The notes below the pieces were generated by a model, which worked only from the letters and a program-made list of their open reading frames with translations, was not told the DNA's origin and made no database searches. A stretch of DNA of 6,805 nt from Pseudomonadota bacterium (lineage in GTDB: Bacteria > Pseudomonadota > Alphaproteobacteria > Caulobacterales > Caulobacteraceae): NCBI GenBank assembly GCA_023445955.1, contig JAEXJH010000664.1, positions 1 through 6,805 of the forward strand, in the 5' to 3' direction. How positions within the stretch are numbered: position 1 is the stretch's first letter; every line of letters starts with the position of its first letter. Shown here piece by piece: positions 1 through 6,744 of the stretch. Position numbers and translations under genes: made by a program.

Positions 1-36
1 TAGTCGTCGGCAGCGTCAGTAGTGTATAAGAGACAG
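1..36 (+). other. Sequencing adapter (Nextera Read 1 / Tn5 mosaic end), not genomic
   Basis: Positions 4-17 equal the Nextera Read 1 primer stem TCGTCGGCAGCGTC. Positions 18-36 equal the 19-bp Tn5 mosaic end except that bases 20-21 read TA where the standard oligo has AT. The adapter runs straight into coding sequence at 37. Bases 1-3 (tag) could be the tail of an index or sequencing noise and are too few to assign. A natural Tn5 end would not carry the engineered primer stem, so this is library carry-over. These 36 bases should be trimmed, and no gene start inside them is real. Confidence 0.96.
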
Positions 37-600
37 GCGATGTTCGCGGCGGTGATGGGGATCATGGCCCTCGGCGGCCTCTACGACATCAAGGCCTTGG
101 GCGCCGCGCCGGCCTGGATCGCGCTGGGCAACGCCGTGCAGTCGGGCGTGGTCGAGGAGTTGATGATCCGCGCCGTGCTGCTGCGCCTGGTCTGGCGTGC
201 GTTCGGCCCGTGGATCGCCTTCGCCGTTTCGGCGGCGCTATTCGGCTTTGGCCACATCGCCAATCCCAACGCCACCGTCTTCGCCGCCGTCGCCATCGCG
301 CTGGAGGCCGGGATCATGCTGGGCGCCTTCTATGCGCTGACCGGGCGTCTGTGGATGTCGATCGGCGTCCACGCGGCCTGGAACTTCACGCAGGGCTATG
401 TCTTCGGCGCGGCGGTGTCGGGCGGGAACTTCGGCCCGGCCATGGCCAGCAGCACGGCGCGCCTGGGCCAGCCCGAGTGGCTGACCGGCGGTCCGTTCGG
501 CCCCGAGGCCTCGGCCCCGGCCCTGGTGGTCTGCACGCTTGTGGGCCTGGCCGTCACCTGGATGGCCTGGCGCGCAGGCCAGTTCGCGAAGAAGGCCTAG
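37..600 (+). CDS. CPBP (CAAX/Abi-type) intramembrane metalloprotease, 5'-truncated
   Basis: This is the C-terminal 187 residues of a multi-pass inner-membrane protease of the CPBP family (PF02517, related to Rce1), whose members cleave or bind membrane substrates using a glutamate/histidine site. Counting from the first genomic codon at 37, the three family motifs are present: EExxxR (E40, E41, R45), FxxxH (F69 to H73) and HxxxN (H112 to N116, as HAAWN). Hydrophobic segments lie at about 2-15, 26-43, 57-72, 80-100, 105-122 and 155-176, and the tail is short and basic. The true start is missing: the GTG at 22 lies in adapter sequence and the ATG at 40 is merely the second genomic codon. Family members usually have extra N-terminal helices, so one or more are probably lost. 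The catalytic core looks intact. The substrate is unknown; bacterial relatives include bacteriocin-immunity and protein-processing enzymes. The family call is firm, the role is not. Confidence 0.9.
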   Translation, partial: AMFAAVMGIMALGGLYDIKALGAAPAWIALGNAVQSGVVEELMIRAVLLRLVWRAFGPWIAFAVSAALFGFGHIANPNATVFAAVAIALEAGIMLGAFYALTGRLWMSIGVHAAWNFTQGYVFGAAVSGGNFGPAMASSTARLGQPEWLTGGPFGPEASAPALVVCTLVGLAVTWMAWRAGQFAKKA

Positions 601-648
601 CTTAACGTCATCGCGCTAGGGTGATCCCAACAGAAGTCAGAAGACCGG

Positions 649-1359
649 GTGGGGCTGAAAGCCATGATAAGCGCAGCGGTGCAGGCGGGGCCGATGGTCC
701 TGGCCGCCTATGGCAAGACGATGGGGCTGGTCGCGCAGGCCGCTCCCGAGGCGTCGAAGGACGAGCCCGTGGCGGCCAAGACGCCCGAGGCCGAGGCGCT
801 GGATCGCCTCAAGAGCGACATGCGCACCAACCGCAAGACCCAGATCGGCGACGCCAAGGGCCGCGCCCGCGAGAAGCTGCAGCGTGTCATCGAGAAGATG
901 AAGATGCTGAAGAAGATCTACGCCAACGATCCCAAGGGCATGGCCAAGGCGCTGGCGGCCGTGGCCAAGGAGCTGCAGGGCGCGGTCAAGGACTATGGCA
1001 AAGCCGCCAAGGAGGCCGGCGAGATGTTCAAGGCCGACTTCGCCGCCGCCCCCGACGCCTCGCTGACCCCCGACCAGCAGGCCTCGGCCCGCAAGGACCT
1101 GGAAGACGAAGCCAAGATGGAGGCCAGCAACGACATGGACTTCATCAAGAACGTCCGTAGCCTGAGCAACGCCATCAAGGACGAGCTGACCACGGCCAAG
1201 ACCAAGGGCATCCTGACCCAGCCGGGCAAGTTCGAACGCTACGACGAGGTCAAGGACGCCGAGGACGGGCTGAAGGAACTCGACCAGATGACCGAGGACC
1301 TGGACAAGCAGATCCGCCGCGACATGCCGCCGGGCAGCTTGATGAAACTGGAGGCCTGA
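649..1359 (+). CDS. Uncharacterised Ala/Lys-rich helical protein
   Basis: I do not recognise a named function. The protein is 236 aa from GTG 649 or 231 aa from ATG 664. ATG 664 has a G-rich stretch (648-654) 9 nt upstream; GTG 649 has only a weak AGAAG, so either is possible. From ATG 664, residues 1-27 are apolar and small-residue rich, and the stretch ends in AQA-AP, resembling a signal peptidase site. K18 interrupts the hydrophobic run, so export is doubtful. Residues 28-60 are charged and probably flexible. Residues 63-86 form a basic amphipathic helix (RAREKLQRVIEKMKMLKK). Then comes DPKGMAKAL (89-97) and a helix with AKELQGAVKDYGKA (101-114). The rest is acidic helices ending in GSLMKLEA. 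The lysine-rich helix followed by NDPK and KELxxAVKxY resembles, from memory, a recurrent motif of unannotated alphaproteobacterial proteins. No membrane segment or catalytic motif is visible. Codon use matches its neighbours, so it is probably a real native gene. Confidence 0.8.
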   Translation: MGLKAMISAAVQAGPMVLAAYGKTMGLVAQAAPEASKDEPVAAKTPEAEALDRLKSDMRTNRKTQIGDAKGRAREKLQRVIEKMKMLKKIYANDPKGMAKALAAVAKELQGAVKDYGKAAKEAGEMFKADFAAAPDASLTPDQQASARKDLEDEAKMEASNDMDFIKNVRSLSNAIKDELTTAKTKGILTQPGKFERYDEVKDAEDGLKELDQMTEDLDKQIRRDMPPGSLMKLEA

Positions 1360-1367
1360 GGCCTCTT
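1351..1367 (+). terminator. Possible weak terminator hairpin around the stop codon
   Basis: GAGGCC (1351-1356) and GGCCTC (1360-1365) form a perfect 6-bp GC-rich stem whose 3-nt loop is exactly the TGA stop codon of the upstream gene. It is followed by only a short T run (1365-1367) and then a mixed pyrimidine-rich stretch. The stem is short for an intrinsic terminator, so function is uncertain. Confidence 0.35.
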
Positions 1368-1389
1368 TCGCTTCCTGACCCAGAAGTAA

Positions 1390-1406
1390 CGGGACACCGC
1401 GTCCCG
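1390..1406 (+). other. Short hairpin in the intergenic region
   Basis: CGGGAC (1390-1395) and GTCCCG (1401-1406) form a 6-bp perfect stem with a 5-nt loop. No T-tract follows, so it is not a standard intrinsic terminator. It lies between the helical protein gene and the operator-like palindrome and could be part of the 3' untranslated region or leader. A short GC stem like this can arise by chance in such a genome. Confidence 0.25.
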
Positions 1407-1418
1407 GATCTGCGACGA

Positions 1419-1438
1419 ACGTCTACAGATGTAAACGT
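1419..1438. promoter_or_regulatory. 20-bp near-palindrome, candidate BlaI/MecI/CopY-type operator
   Basis: The core TACAGATGTA (1424-1433) fits the TACA-N2-TGTA consensus known for BlaI/MecI/CopY winged-helix repressors. Symmetry extends to outer ACGT arms at 1419-1422 and 1435-1438, so 16 of 20 positions are self-complementary. The site ends 22 bp before the ATG of the alpha/beta hydrolase, where a bound repressor would block transcription or the early transcript. No such regulator gene is in the window, so the identity of the binder is inference; the symmetry is directly visible. Confidence 0.6.
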
Positions 1439-1460
1439 CTGGGTTTCGGGGGGCTTTCTC

Positions 1461-2465
1461 ATGAGTGGTTTCAGCGCGGTCGTCGCCGCTTTCCTGGTCG
1501 GTCTGGCGGGGCAGTCCGCTCCGACGTCGCCCGATCCAGCCCTGGAGGCCTACGCCAAGCCGCAGACCCTGGTGACCCTTAAGAACGGCCGACGGATGAA
1601 CCTGTACTGCACCGGCCAGGGCGCGCCGACGGTGATCCTGGAAGGGGGCTGGACCGCCAACACCGCCTCGTGGCGCAAGGTCCAGGGGCCCCTGTCGGCG
1701 ACCACGCAGGTGTGCAGCTACGACCGCGCCGGCTACGGCTTCAGCGACGCCGGTCCCCAGCCGCGCACGACCCAGGCGCTCACCGACGACCTCTCCGCCC
1801 TGCTGAAGGCCGCCAAGATCCCCGGACCCTATGTGCTGGTGGCTCACTCGCTGGGCGCGATGGATGCGCGTCTGTTCGTCGACCAGCATCGCCGCGACAT
1901 GGCGGGCCTCGTCCTGGTCGATCCCGCCACGGAATATCAGGATGGCGAGCTGGCCAAGGTCTCGCCCGCGACGGGCAAGGCCGAGACCGAGTTCGAGGCC
2001 GGCGTGAAGGCCTGCGGCGAGGCGGTGATCGCCGGCAAGATGACCGCCGACCTGCCCCAGCGTCCGTTCTGTATCGACGGTCCCAGCCGGTCGCTGCCGG
2101 CCTCGGTCAACGCCGCGCGACTGGCCTCGCAGTCGACAGCCGCCTACCAGACGGCCGCGCTGTCGGAACTGTCCAGCTTCGCCGGCCCCAGCACGGTTCA
2201 GGTCGTCAAGAGCCGGCGGTCGTGGGGCGACCTGCCCGTGATCGTGCTGACCGCCGCCGACACCCAGAAGAACCCCGACCTGCCGCAGGCCGAGCAGGAC
2301 GCCTTGGCCAAAGTCTGGTGGGACCTGCACGCGGGCGTGGCCAAGCTGTCGACTGGCGGCCAGCATCGCCTGGTCGCCGACACCGGGCACATGATCCCGG
2401 CCCAGCGGCCCCAGGCGATCATCGACGCGGTGGTCGAGGTGGTGGGTCAGGCGCGCGCCAGATAG
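1461..2465 (+). CDS. Alpha/beta hydrolase, probably exported
   Basis: A 334-aa serine hydrolase of the alpha/beta-fold superfamily. ATG 1461 is preceded by a run of six G (1448-1453) with 7-nt spacing. Residues 1-20 are a hydrophobic, signal-like segment without the usual basic N-region. The fold starts at about 38-63 (strand then LEGG, an oxyanion-side loop). Other landmarks are SYDRAGYGFSD (86-96), the nucleophile elbow AHSLG with Ser130, the strand LVLVDP (150-155), a cap region about 156-250, then VIVLTAAD with probable acid Asp267 and TGHMI with catalytic His310. Four cysteines (50, 85, 185, 204) fit disulfides in a periplasmic protein. The triad is complete, so it should be active, but fold alone does not tell esterase from peptidase or lipase, and the substrate is unknown. 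The upstream TACA-N2-TGTA palindrome suggests repressor control. It converges with the VOC gene, with 3 bp between the stops. Confidence 0.9.
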   Translation: MSGFSAVVAAFLVGLAGQSAPTSPDPALEAYAKPQTLVTLKNGRRMNLYCTGQGAPTVILEGGWTANTASWRKVQGPLSATTQVCSYDRAGYGFSDAGPQPRTTQALTDDLSALLKAAKIPGPYVLVAHSLGAMDARLFVDQHRRDMAGLVLVDPATEYQDGELAKVSPATGKAETEFEAGVKACGEAVIAGKMTADLPQRPFCIDGPSRSLPASVNAARLASQSTAAYQTAALSELSSFAGPSTVQVVKSRRSWGDLPVIVLTAADTQKNPDLPQAEQDALAKVWWDLHAGVAKLSTGGQHRLVADTGHMIPAQRPQAIIDAVVEVVGQARAR

Positions 2466-2468
2466 GGC

Positions 2469-2951
2469 CTACTCGCCCCGGAACGCCTTCTGGATCGCCG
2501 CGACGTCGATCTTCTTCATCGTCATCATCGCCTGGAACGCCCGGCCAGCCGCCTCGCGGTCCGAGCTGGTGGTGGCCTCGATCAGCTGCTTGGGCGTCAC
2601 CTGCCAGGACAGGCCGTAGGGATCCTTCAGCCAGCCGCACTGGCTTTCCTGGCCGCCATTGGCCGTCAGGGCGTTCCAGTAGTGGTCGACTTCCGCCTGG
2701 CCGTCGCAGTCGATGACGAACGAGAACGCCTCGGTGAGCTTGAAGGTCGGGCCGGCGTTCATGGCGGTGACCTTCTGGCCGTCCAGCTCGAACTGGACGA
2801 TCATCACCTTGCCGGTCTCGCCGCCGTCCTGGCCGTCGCTGGGATAGCGGGCGATGTGGTTGATCTTCGAGTTCGGGAACAGCGAGACGTACAGCTTGGC
2901 CGCGTCCTCGGCCTGGTTGTCGAACCACAGGAACGGGGTGATCTTGGGCAT
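2469..2951 (-). CDS. VOC-family PhnB-like protein (3-demethylubiquinone methyltransferase-like domain)
   Basis: A 160-aa protein of the PhnB-like branch of the vicinal oxygen chelate superfamily (PF06983). The start is well supported: GGAGGAA (complement of 2957-2963) lies 5 nt before the ATG. It opens with ITPFLWFD (4-11), continues through YVSLFPNSKI (21-30) and FELDGQKVTAMNAGP (54-68), and carries the diagnostic C-terminal CGWLKDPYGLSWQVTP (105-120), followed by a final helical part with MMTMKKID. This matches the paired beta-alpha-beta-beta-beta modules, and the length is normal for the family. Despite the family name inherited in databases, these proteins lack a methyltransferase fold; their function is mostly unknown, and many seem to lack metal ligands. 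It is probably cytoplasmic, since no signal peptide is visible. It is the only minus-strand gene and is divergent from the aldo/keto reductase across a 192-bp gap. Family confidence is high, function low. Confidence 0.92.
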   Translation of the reverse strand: MPKITPFLWFDNQAEDAAKLYVSLFPNSKINHIARYPSDGQDGGETGKVMIVQFELDGQKVTAMNAGPTFKLTEAFSFVIDCDGQAEVDHYWNALTANGGQESQCGWLKDPYGLSWQVTPKQLIEATTSSDREAAGRAFQAMMTMKKIDVAAIQKAFRGE

Positions 2952-4142
<1,191 letters not shown>

Positions 4143-4155
4143 GCGGAACAGTCAC

Positions 4156-4183
4156 AGCATGTCCGGCATTACCCGGACATGCT
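4156..4183 (+). other. Perfect 11-bp hairpin overlapping a start codon
   Basis: AGCATGTCCGG (4156-4166) and CCGGACATGCT (4173-4183) are exact reverse complements separated by the 6-nt loop CATTAC. The right arm contains the ATG (4179-4181) of the downstream membrane-protein gene, which has no recognisable Shine-Dalgarno sequence. No T-tract follows, so an intrinsic terminator for the aldo/keto reductase is less likely than a 3'-end stabiliser, a translation-gating structure or a protein-binding palindrome. The pairing is seen directly; the role is inferred. Confidence 0.65.
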
Positions 4184-4191
4184 CGAACTGA
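4159..4191 (+). other. Possible 10-codon leader ORF overlapping the next gene start
   Basis: An ATG in the left arm of the hairpin opens MSGITRTCSN and ends at TGA 4189-4191, ten bases past the ATG of the membrane-protein gene in another frame. Ribosomes translating it would melt the hairpin and terminate close to the downstream start, so it could couple translation. There is no good ribosome binding site (only GGAAC at 4145-4149), so this is speculative. Confidence 0.15.
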
Positions 4192-4553
4192 TCCTCGACC
4201 TCTGCAATATCCTGGGCGGCTTCCTGCTGGCCATTGGCCTGCTAGCGTTGCTGCCCCGCGCTGGCGACGACCTGGAACGCTTCGCCGAGCGGCTGGCGCC
4301 GTTCCGCTGGATCGTCGGCGTCGCGGCCCTGGTCTGCGGCGGCTATTTCCTGATCGTCCACGCCACGAGCGGACCGCGCATCTTCCACTTCGAGCTGGTC
4401 GGGATCGCGGTCGGCGTCCTCCTGCTGTGGGACCGCCTGCGCGCCGGCCGAGCCTTGCCGGCCAGCGGGTCGCGCGGCCCGGGCCTGGTGCTGGCCGTGT
4501 TCGGCGTCATCGCCATGATCGTTGGCGTGCAAGGCATCTTCACGCCGAACTGA
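4179..4553 (+). CDS. Small four-helix membrane protein of unknown function
   Basis: A 124-aa hydrophobic protein with no family I recognise. Predicted membrane segments are at about 4-25, 44-62, 69-84 and 101-121. The loops 26-43 (several Arg, plus acidic residues) and 85-100 (DRLRAGR...SGSRG) carry the positive charge, so both are probably cytoplasmic and both termini periplasmic. The two halves have the same plan (helix, R-rich loop, Gly-rich helix), hinting at an internal duplication. ATG 4179 is the only usable start: reading upstream in frame reaches the aldo/keto reductase TAA at 4140 without another start codon. It has no Shine-Dalgarno sequence, and its ATG sits in a hairpin arm, so translation is probably weak or regulated. 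It lies 36 nt after the reductase and 44 nt before the MscS gene and may be co-transcribed. Coding character is good (native codon bias, clear membrane pattern). Confidence 0.75.
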   Translation: MLELILDLCNILGGFLLAIGLLALLPRAGDDLERFAERLAPFRWIVGVAALVCGGYFLIVHATSGPRIFHFELVGIAVGVLLLWDRLRAGRALPASGSRGPGLVLAVFGVIAMIVGVQGIFTPN

Positions 4554-4597
4554 GCTGAGGCTTGATCGCCGTCGGCTCCTCACCCCAAACTCCACCC

Positions 4598-5629
4598 ATG
4601 GCCGCCAACCCGCTTCGCACGCTCGATTCCTTTGAACTCCTGAAGCTGGGCAAGGCGTCCGTCACCGTCGGGGGGCTGGCGGCCGGCCTGCTGATCGTGG
4701 CGGCGGCGCTGTTCGCCGCGCGGCTGACCTCGGCCGGGCTTCGGCGGCTGCGGGAGCGGGCGGCGGGGGACGCGGCCTCGCTCTACATCGTCGAGAAGGT
4801 CCTGACCTATGGCCTGGTGGTCATCGGGGTGACGGTGGGCCTGTCGACCATGGGCCTGGATCTGACCTCGCTGGCGGTGTTCGCTGGCGCGGTCGGCGTC
4901 GGCGTGGGTCTGGGCCTGCAGGGCATCATCAAGGACTTCGCGTCCGGGGTGAGCCTGGTGTTCGAGCGGCTGGTGGCGGTTGGCGACTTCGTCGAGCTGC
5001 CCAATGGCGGGCGCGGCGTGGTCCACGAGATCGGCCCGCGCGCCACGCGCATCCGCACCAACGACAGCACCGACATCATCGTGCCCAACTCGGTGCTGGT
5101 GAACGACCAGGTGATCAACTGGACCCTGCGCGGCACCAATCGCCGCCTGCGGGTGCCGTTTGTCGCCGCCTTCGGGGCCGACAAGGACAAGGTGCGCGAG
5201 GCGGTGCTGAAGGCCGCCAAGGCCGCGCCCTACACCTCGCCCGACGACGCCGTGCGCCGGGCCCAGGTCTGGCTGGTCGGCTATGGCGAGAGCAGCCTGA
5301 AGTTCGAGCTGGTGGTCTGGCCGACGCTCGAGGCCGTGCGCCGGCCGGCGGCGATCTATGCCGCCTATACCTGGCTGATTGACGATGCTTTGCGCGGGGC
5401 CGGCATCGAGATCCCCTATCCGCAGCGCGACATCCGCGTCCGGGGCCTGTTCGGTGAGGAGGGCGAGGACGCGCTCACCAGCCTGAAGCTCGAACCCGCC
5501 GCCCGACGCCGCAAGGCCGCCAAGGTGGCCAAGCCCGACTCCAGCAACGACGCCGCCGCCGACCTCGAGCGCGAGGATCCGGAGGAAATGCCCAAGCCCG
5601 CCCCGCCGCCGACGGCCGCCAAGCCTTGA
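4598..5629 (+). CDS. MscS-family mechanosensitive ion channel
   Basis: A 343-aa inner-membrane channel of the MscS family, expected to form a heptamer that opens under membrane tension and releases solutes on hypo-osmotic shock. Residues 22-42 are TM1 and 66-86 TM2. About 91-117 is the pore helix, with alternating Gly/Ala packing (AGAVGVGVGLGLQG) and the LQG before the kink (Gln108, Gly109), closely matching E. coli MscS TM3. FERLVAVGDFVEL (122-134) and the beta domain with ATRIRTND and IIVPNSVLVNDQVINW follow, then the alpha/beta vestibule to about residue 300. A charged, then Ala/Pro-rich tail of roughly 40 residues (ending PKPAPPPTAAKP) extends past the usual 286-aa E. coli length. The start is uncertain: ATG 4598 has no Shine-Dalgarno sequence, and an in-frame TTG at 4562 would add 12 residues but has GAGG only 1 nt away. 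I prefer ATG. Confidence 0.95.
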   Translation: MAANPLRTLDSFELLKLGKASVTVGGLAAGLLIVAAALFAARLTSAGLRRLRERAAGDAASLYIVEKVLTYGLVVIGVTVGLSTMGLDLTSLAVFAGAVGVGVGLGLQGIIKDFASGVSLVFERLVAVGDFVELPNGGRGVVHEIGPRATRIRTNDSTDIIVPNSVLVNDQVINWTLRGTNRRLRVPFVAAFGADKDKVREAVLKAAKAAPYTSPDDAVRRAQVWLVGYGESSLKFELVVWPTLEAVRRPAAIYAAYTWLIDDALRGAGIEIPYPQRDIRVRGLFGEEGEDALTSLKLEPAARRRKAAKVAKPDSSNDAAADLEREDPEEMPKPAPPPTAAKP

Positions 5630-5694
5630 CCTCGATGCCGCGCCGCCGCAGGGTTCTCGCAACTGCGAAATAAGAACACTCGGGGAGTAAGCGG
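5630..5694 (+). promoter_or_regulatory. Short intergenic region with a clear ribosome binding site
   Basis: GGGGAG (5682-5687) lies 7 nt before ATG 5695 and fixes that start. The gap has an A-rich stretch (about 5668-5678) that could be part of a promoter, but I see no convincing -35/-10 pair and no terminator for the MscS gene. Confidence 0.5.
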
Positions 5695-6744
5695 ATGAAG
5701 ACGCCGCGCGGCTTTTTCAAACCTCTGGCGATCGGCGCGCCCGCGCCGTATCGCGAGCTGCCCGCCCGTGTGGAGCGAATGATCCACTTCGTGCCGCCGC
5801 ACCTGGACAAGGTGCGCGCCAAGGTCCCCGAGATCGCCCCGACCGTCGACGTCATCCTGGCCAATCTGGAGGACGCCATCCCCGCCGACGCCAAGGGCGC
5901 GGCGCTAGCCGGCCTGGTGGCGATGTCGCGCGAGGTCGACTTCAAGGCGTTGGGCGTCGGCTTCTGGACGCGGATCAACTGCCTGAACTCGCCCTGGCAC
6001 CTGGATGAGGTCGCCACCATCGTCGAGAAGGCCGGCGACAAGATCGACGTGATCATGGTCCCCAAGGTCGAGGGGCCGTGGGACATCTTCTACATGGACC
6101 AATTGCTGGCCTCGCTGGAGGCCAAGCACGGGGTGACCCGGCCGATCCTGCTGCACGCCATCCTGGAGACGGCCGAGGGCGTGATGAACGTCGAGGCCAT
6201 CGCCGCGGCCAGCCCTCGGATGCAGGGGATCTCGCTGGGGCCGGCGGACCTGGCGGCCAGCCGGGCGATGAAGACGACACGGGTCGGCGGCGGGCATCCG
6301 GGGTATCGGGTGATTGAGGATCCGCATACGGATGGTTCGGCGCGGGCGTCCGTGCAGCAGGACCTCTGGCACTACACCTTCGCCAAGATGGTCGACGCCT
6401 GCGCGGCGCATGGGATCAAGCCGTTCTACGGCCCGTTCGGGGCGATCGACGATCCGGTGGCCTGCGAGCAGCAGTTCCGCAACGCGTTCCTGATGGGCTG
6501 CGCCGGGGCCTGGAGCCTGCATCCCAGCCAAATCGAGATCGCCAAGCGGGTGTTCAGCCCGGACCCGGCCGAGGTCGCCTTCGCGCGGAAGATCCTGGAG
6601 GCGATGCCGGATGGAACGGGCGTGGCGATGATCGACGGCAAGATGCAGGACGACGCGACCTGGAAGCAGGCCAAGGTGATGGTCGACTGCGCGCGGCAGA
6701 TCGCGGGCAAGGATGCGGAGTACAAGGCGCTTTACGGGTTTTAG
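5695..6744 (+). CDS. HpcH/HpaI aldolase / CitE family CoA-ester lyase, malyl-CoA lyase-like
   Basis: A 349-aa TIM-barrel lyase related to CitE and L-malyl-CoA/beta-methylmalyl-CoA lyases, which split or form a C-C bond in CoA thioesters using Mg2+, for example malyl-CoA to glyoxylate and acetyl-CoA. Visible motifs in family order: [11 protein letters not shown] (57-67), RIN with Arg93, MVPKVEG (121-127), ILETAEG with Glu158, [10 protein letters not shown] with Asp185, and the C-terminal SLHPSQI (His276-Gln279) plus GKMQDDAT, whose Asp319 aligns by eye with the lid aspartate of malyl-CoA lyase. Glu158 and Asp185 fit the metal ligands and Arg93 the substrate arginine. An extra loop about 196-216 contains GGGHPGY, where Rhodobacter malyl-CoA lyase, from memory, has a different sequence. 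The start is set by GGGGAG. It ends 60 bases before the contig end. The family is sure; the exact acyl-CoA substrate is not, and no ethylmalonyl-CoA-pathway partner gene is nearby. Confidence 0.9.
   Translation: MKTPRGFFKPLAIGAPAPYRELPARVERMIHFVPPHLDKVRAKVPEIAPTVDVILANLEDAIPADAKGAALAGLVAMSREVDFKALGVGFWTRINCLNSPWHLDEVATIVEKAGDKIDVIMVPKVEGPWDIFYMDQLLASLEAKHGVTRPILLHAILETAEGVMNVEAIAAASPRMQGISLGPADLAASRAMKTTRVGGGHPGYRVIEDPHTDGSARASVQQDLWHYTFAKMVDACAAHGIKPFYGPFGAIDDPVACEQQFRNAFLMGCAGAWSLHPSQIEIAKRVFSPDPAEVAFARKILEAMPDGTGVAMIDGKMQDDATWKQAKVMVDCARQIAGKDAEYKALYGF

Noticed and set aside
18..36. A genuine Tn5/IS50 transposon end
   Set aside because: The mosaic end is immediately preceded by the synthetic Nextera primer stem, and there is no transposase, so it is library-derived.
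596..620. CCTAGC/GCTAGG inverted repeat as a terminator after the CPBP protease gene
   Set aside because: Only a 6-bp stem with a 13-nt loop, not GC-dense, and no T-tract; also no suitably spaced -35 to treat GCTAGG as a -10 element. Probably chance.
1239..2390. Long minus-strand ORF of 383 codons opposite the alpha/beta hydrolase
   Set aside because: It is antisense to a gene with a complete catalytic triad, is rich in Gly/Arg/Gln/His typical of GC-rich shadow frames, and has no recognisable domain.
4562..4597. TTG 4562 as the start of the MscS gene
   Set aside because: Its only candidate ribosome binding site is 1 nt away. The extra 12 residues are Pro/Ser-rich without family similarity. 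ATG 4598 is preferred, although it also lacks a ribosome binding site, so this is not settled.
4580..5662. Minus-strand ORF of 360 codons opposite the MscS gene
   Set aside because: Pure antisense of a clear MscS channel, with His/Gly/Arg-rich composition and no domain pattern.
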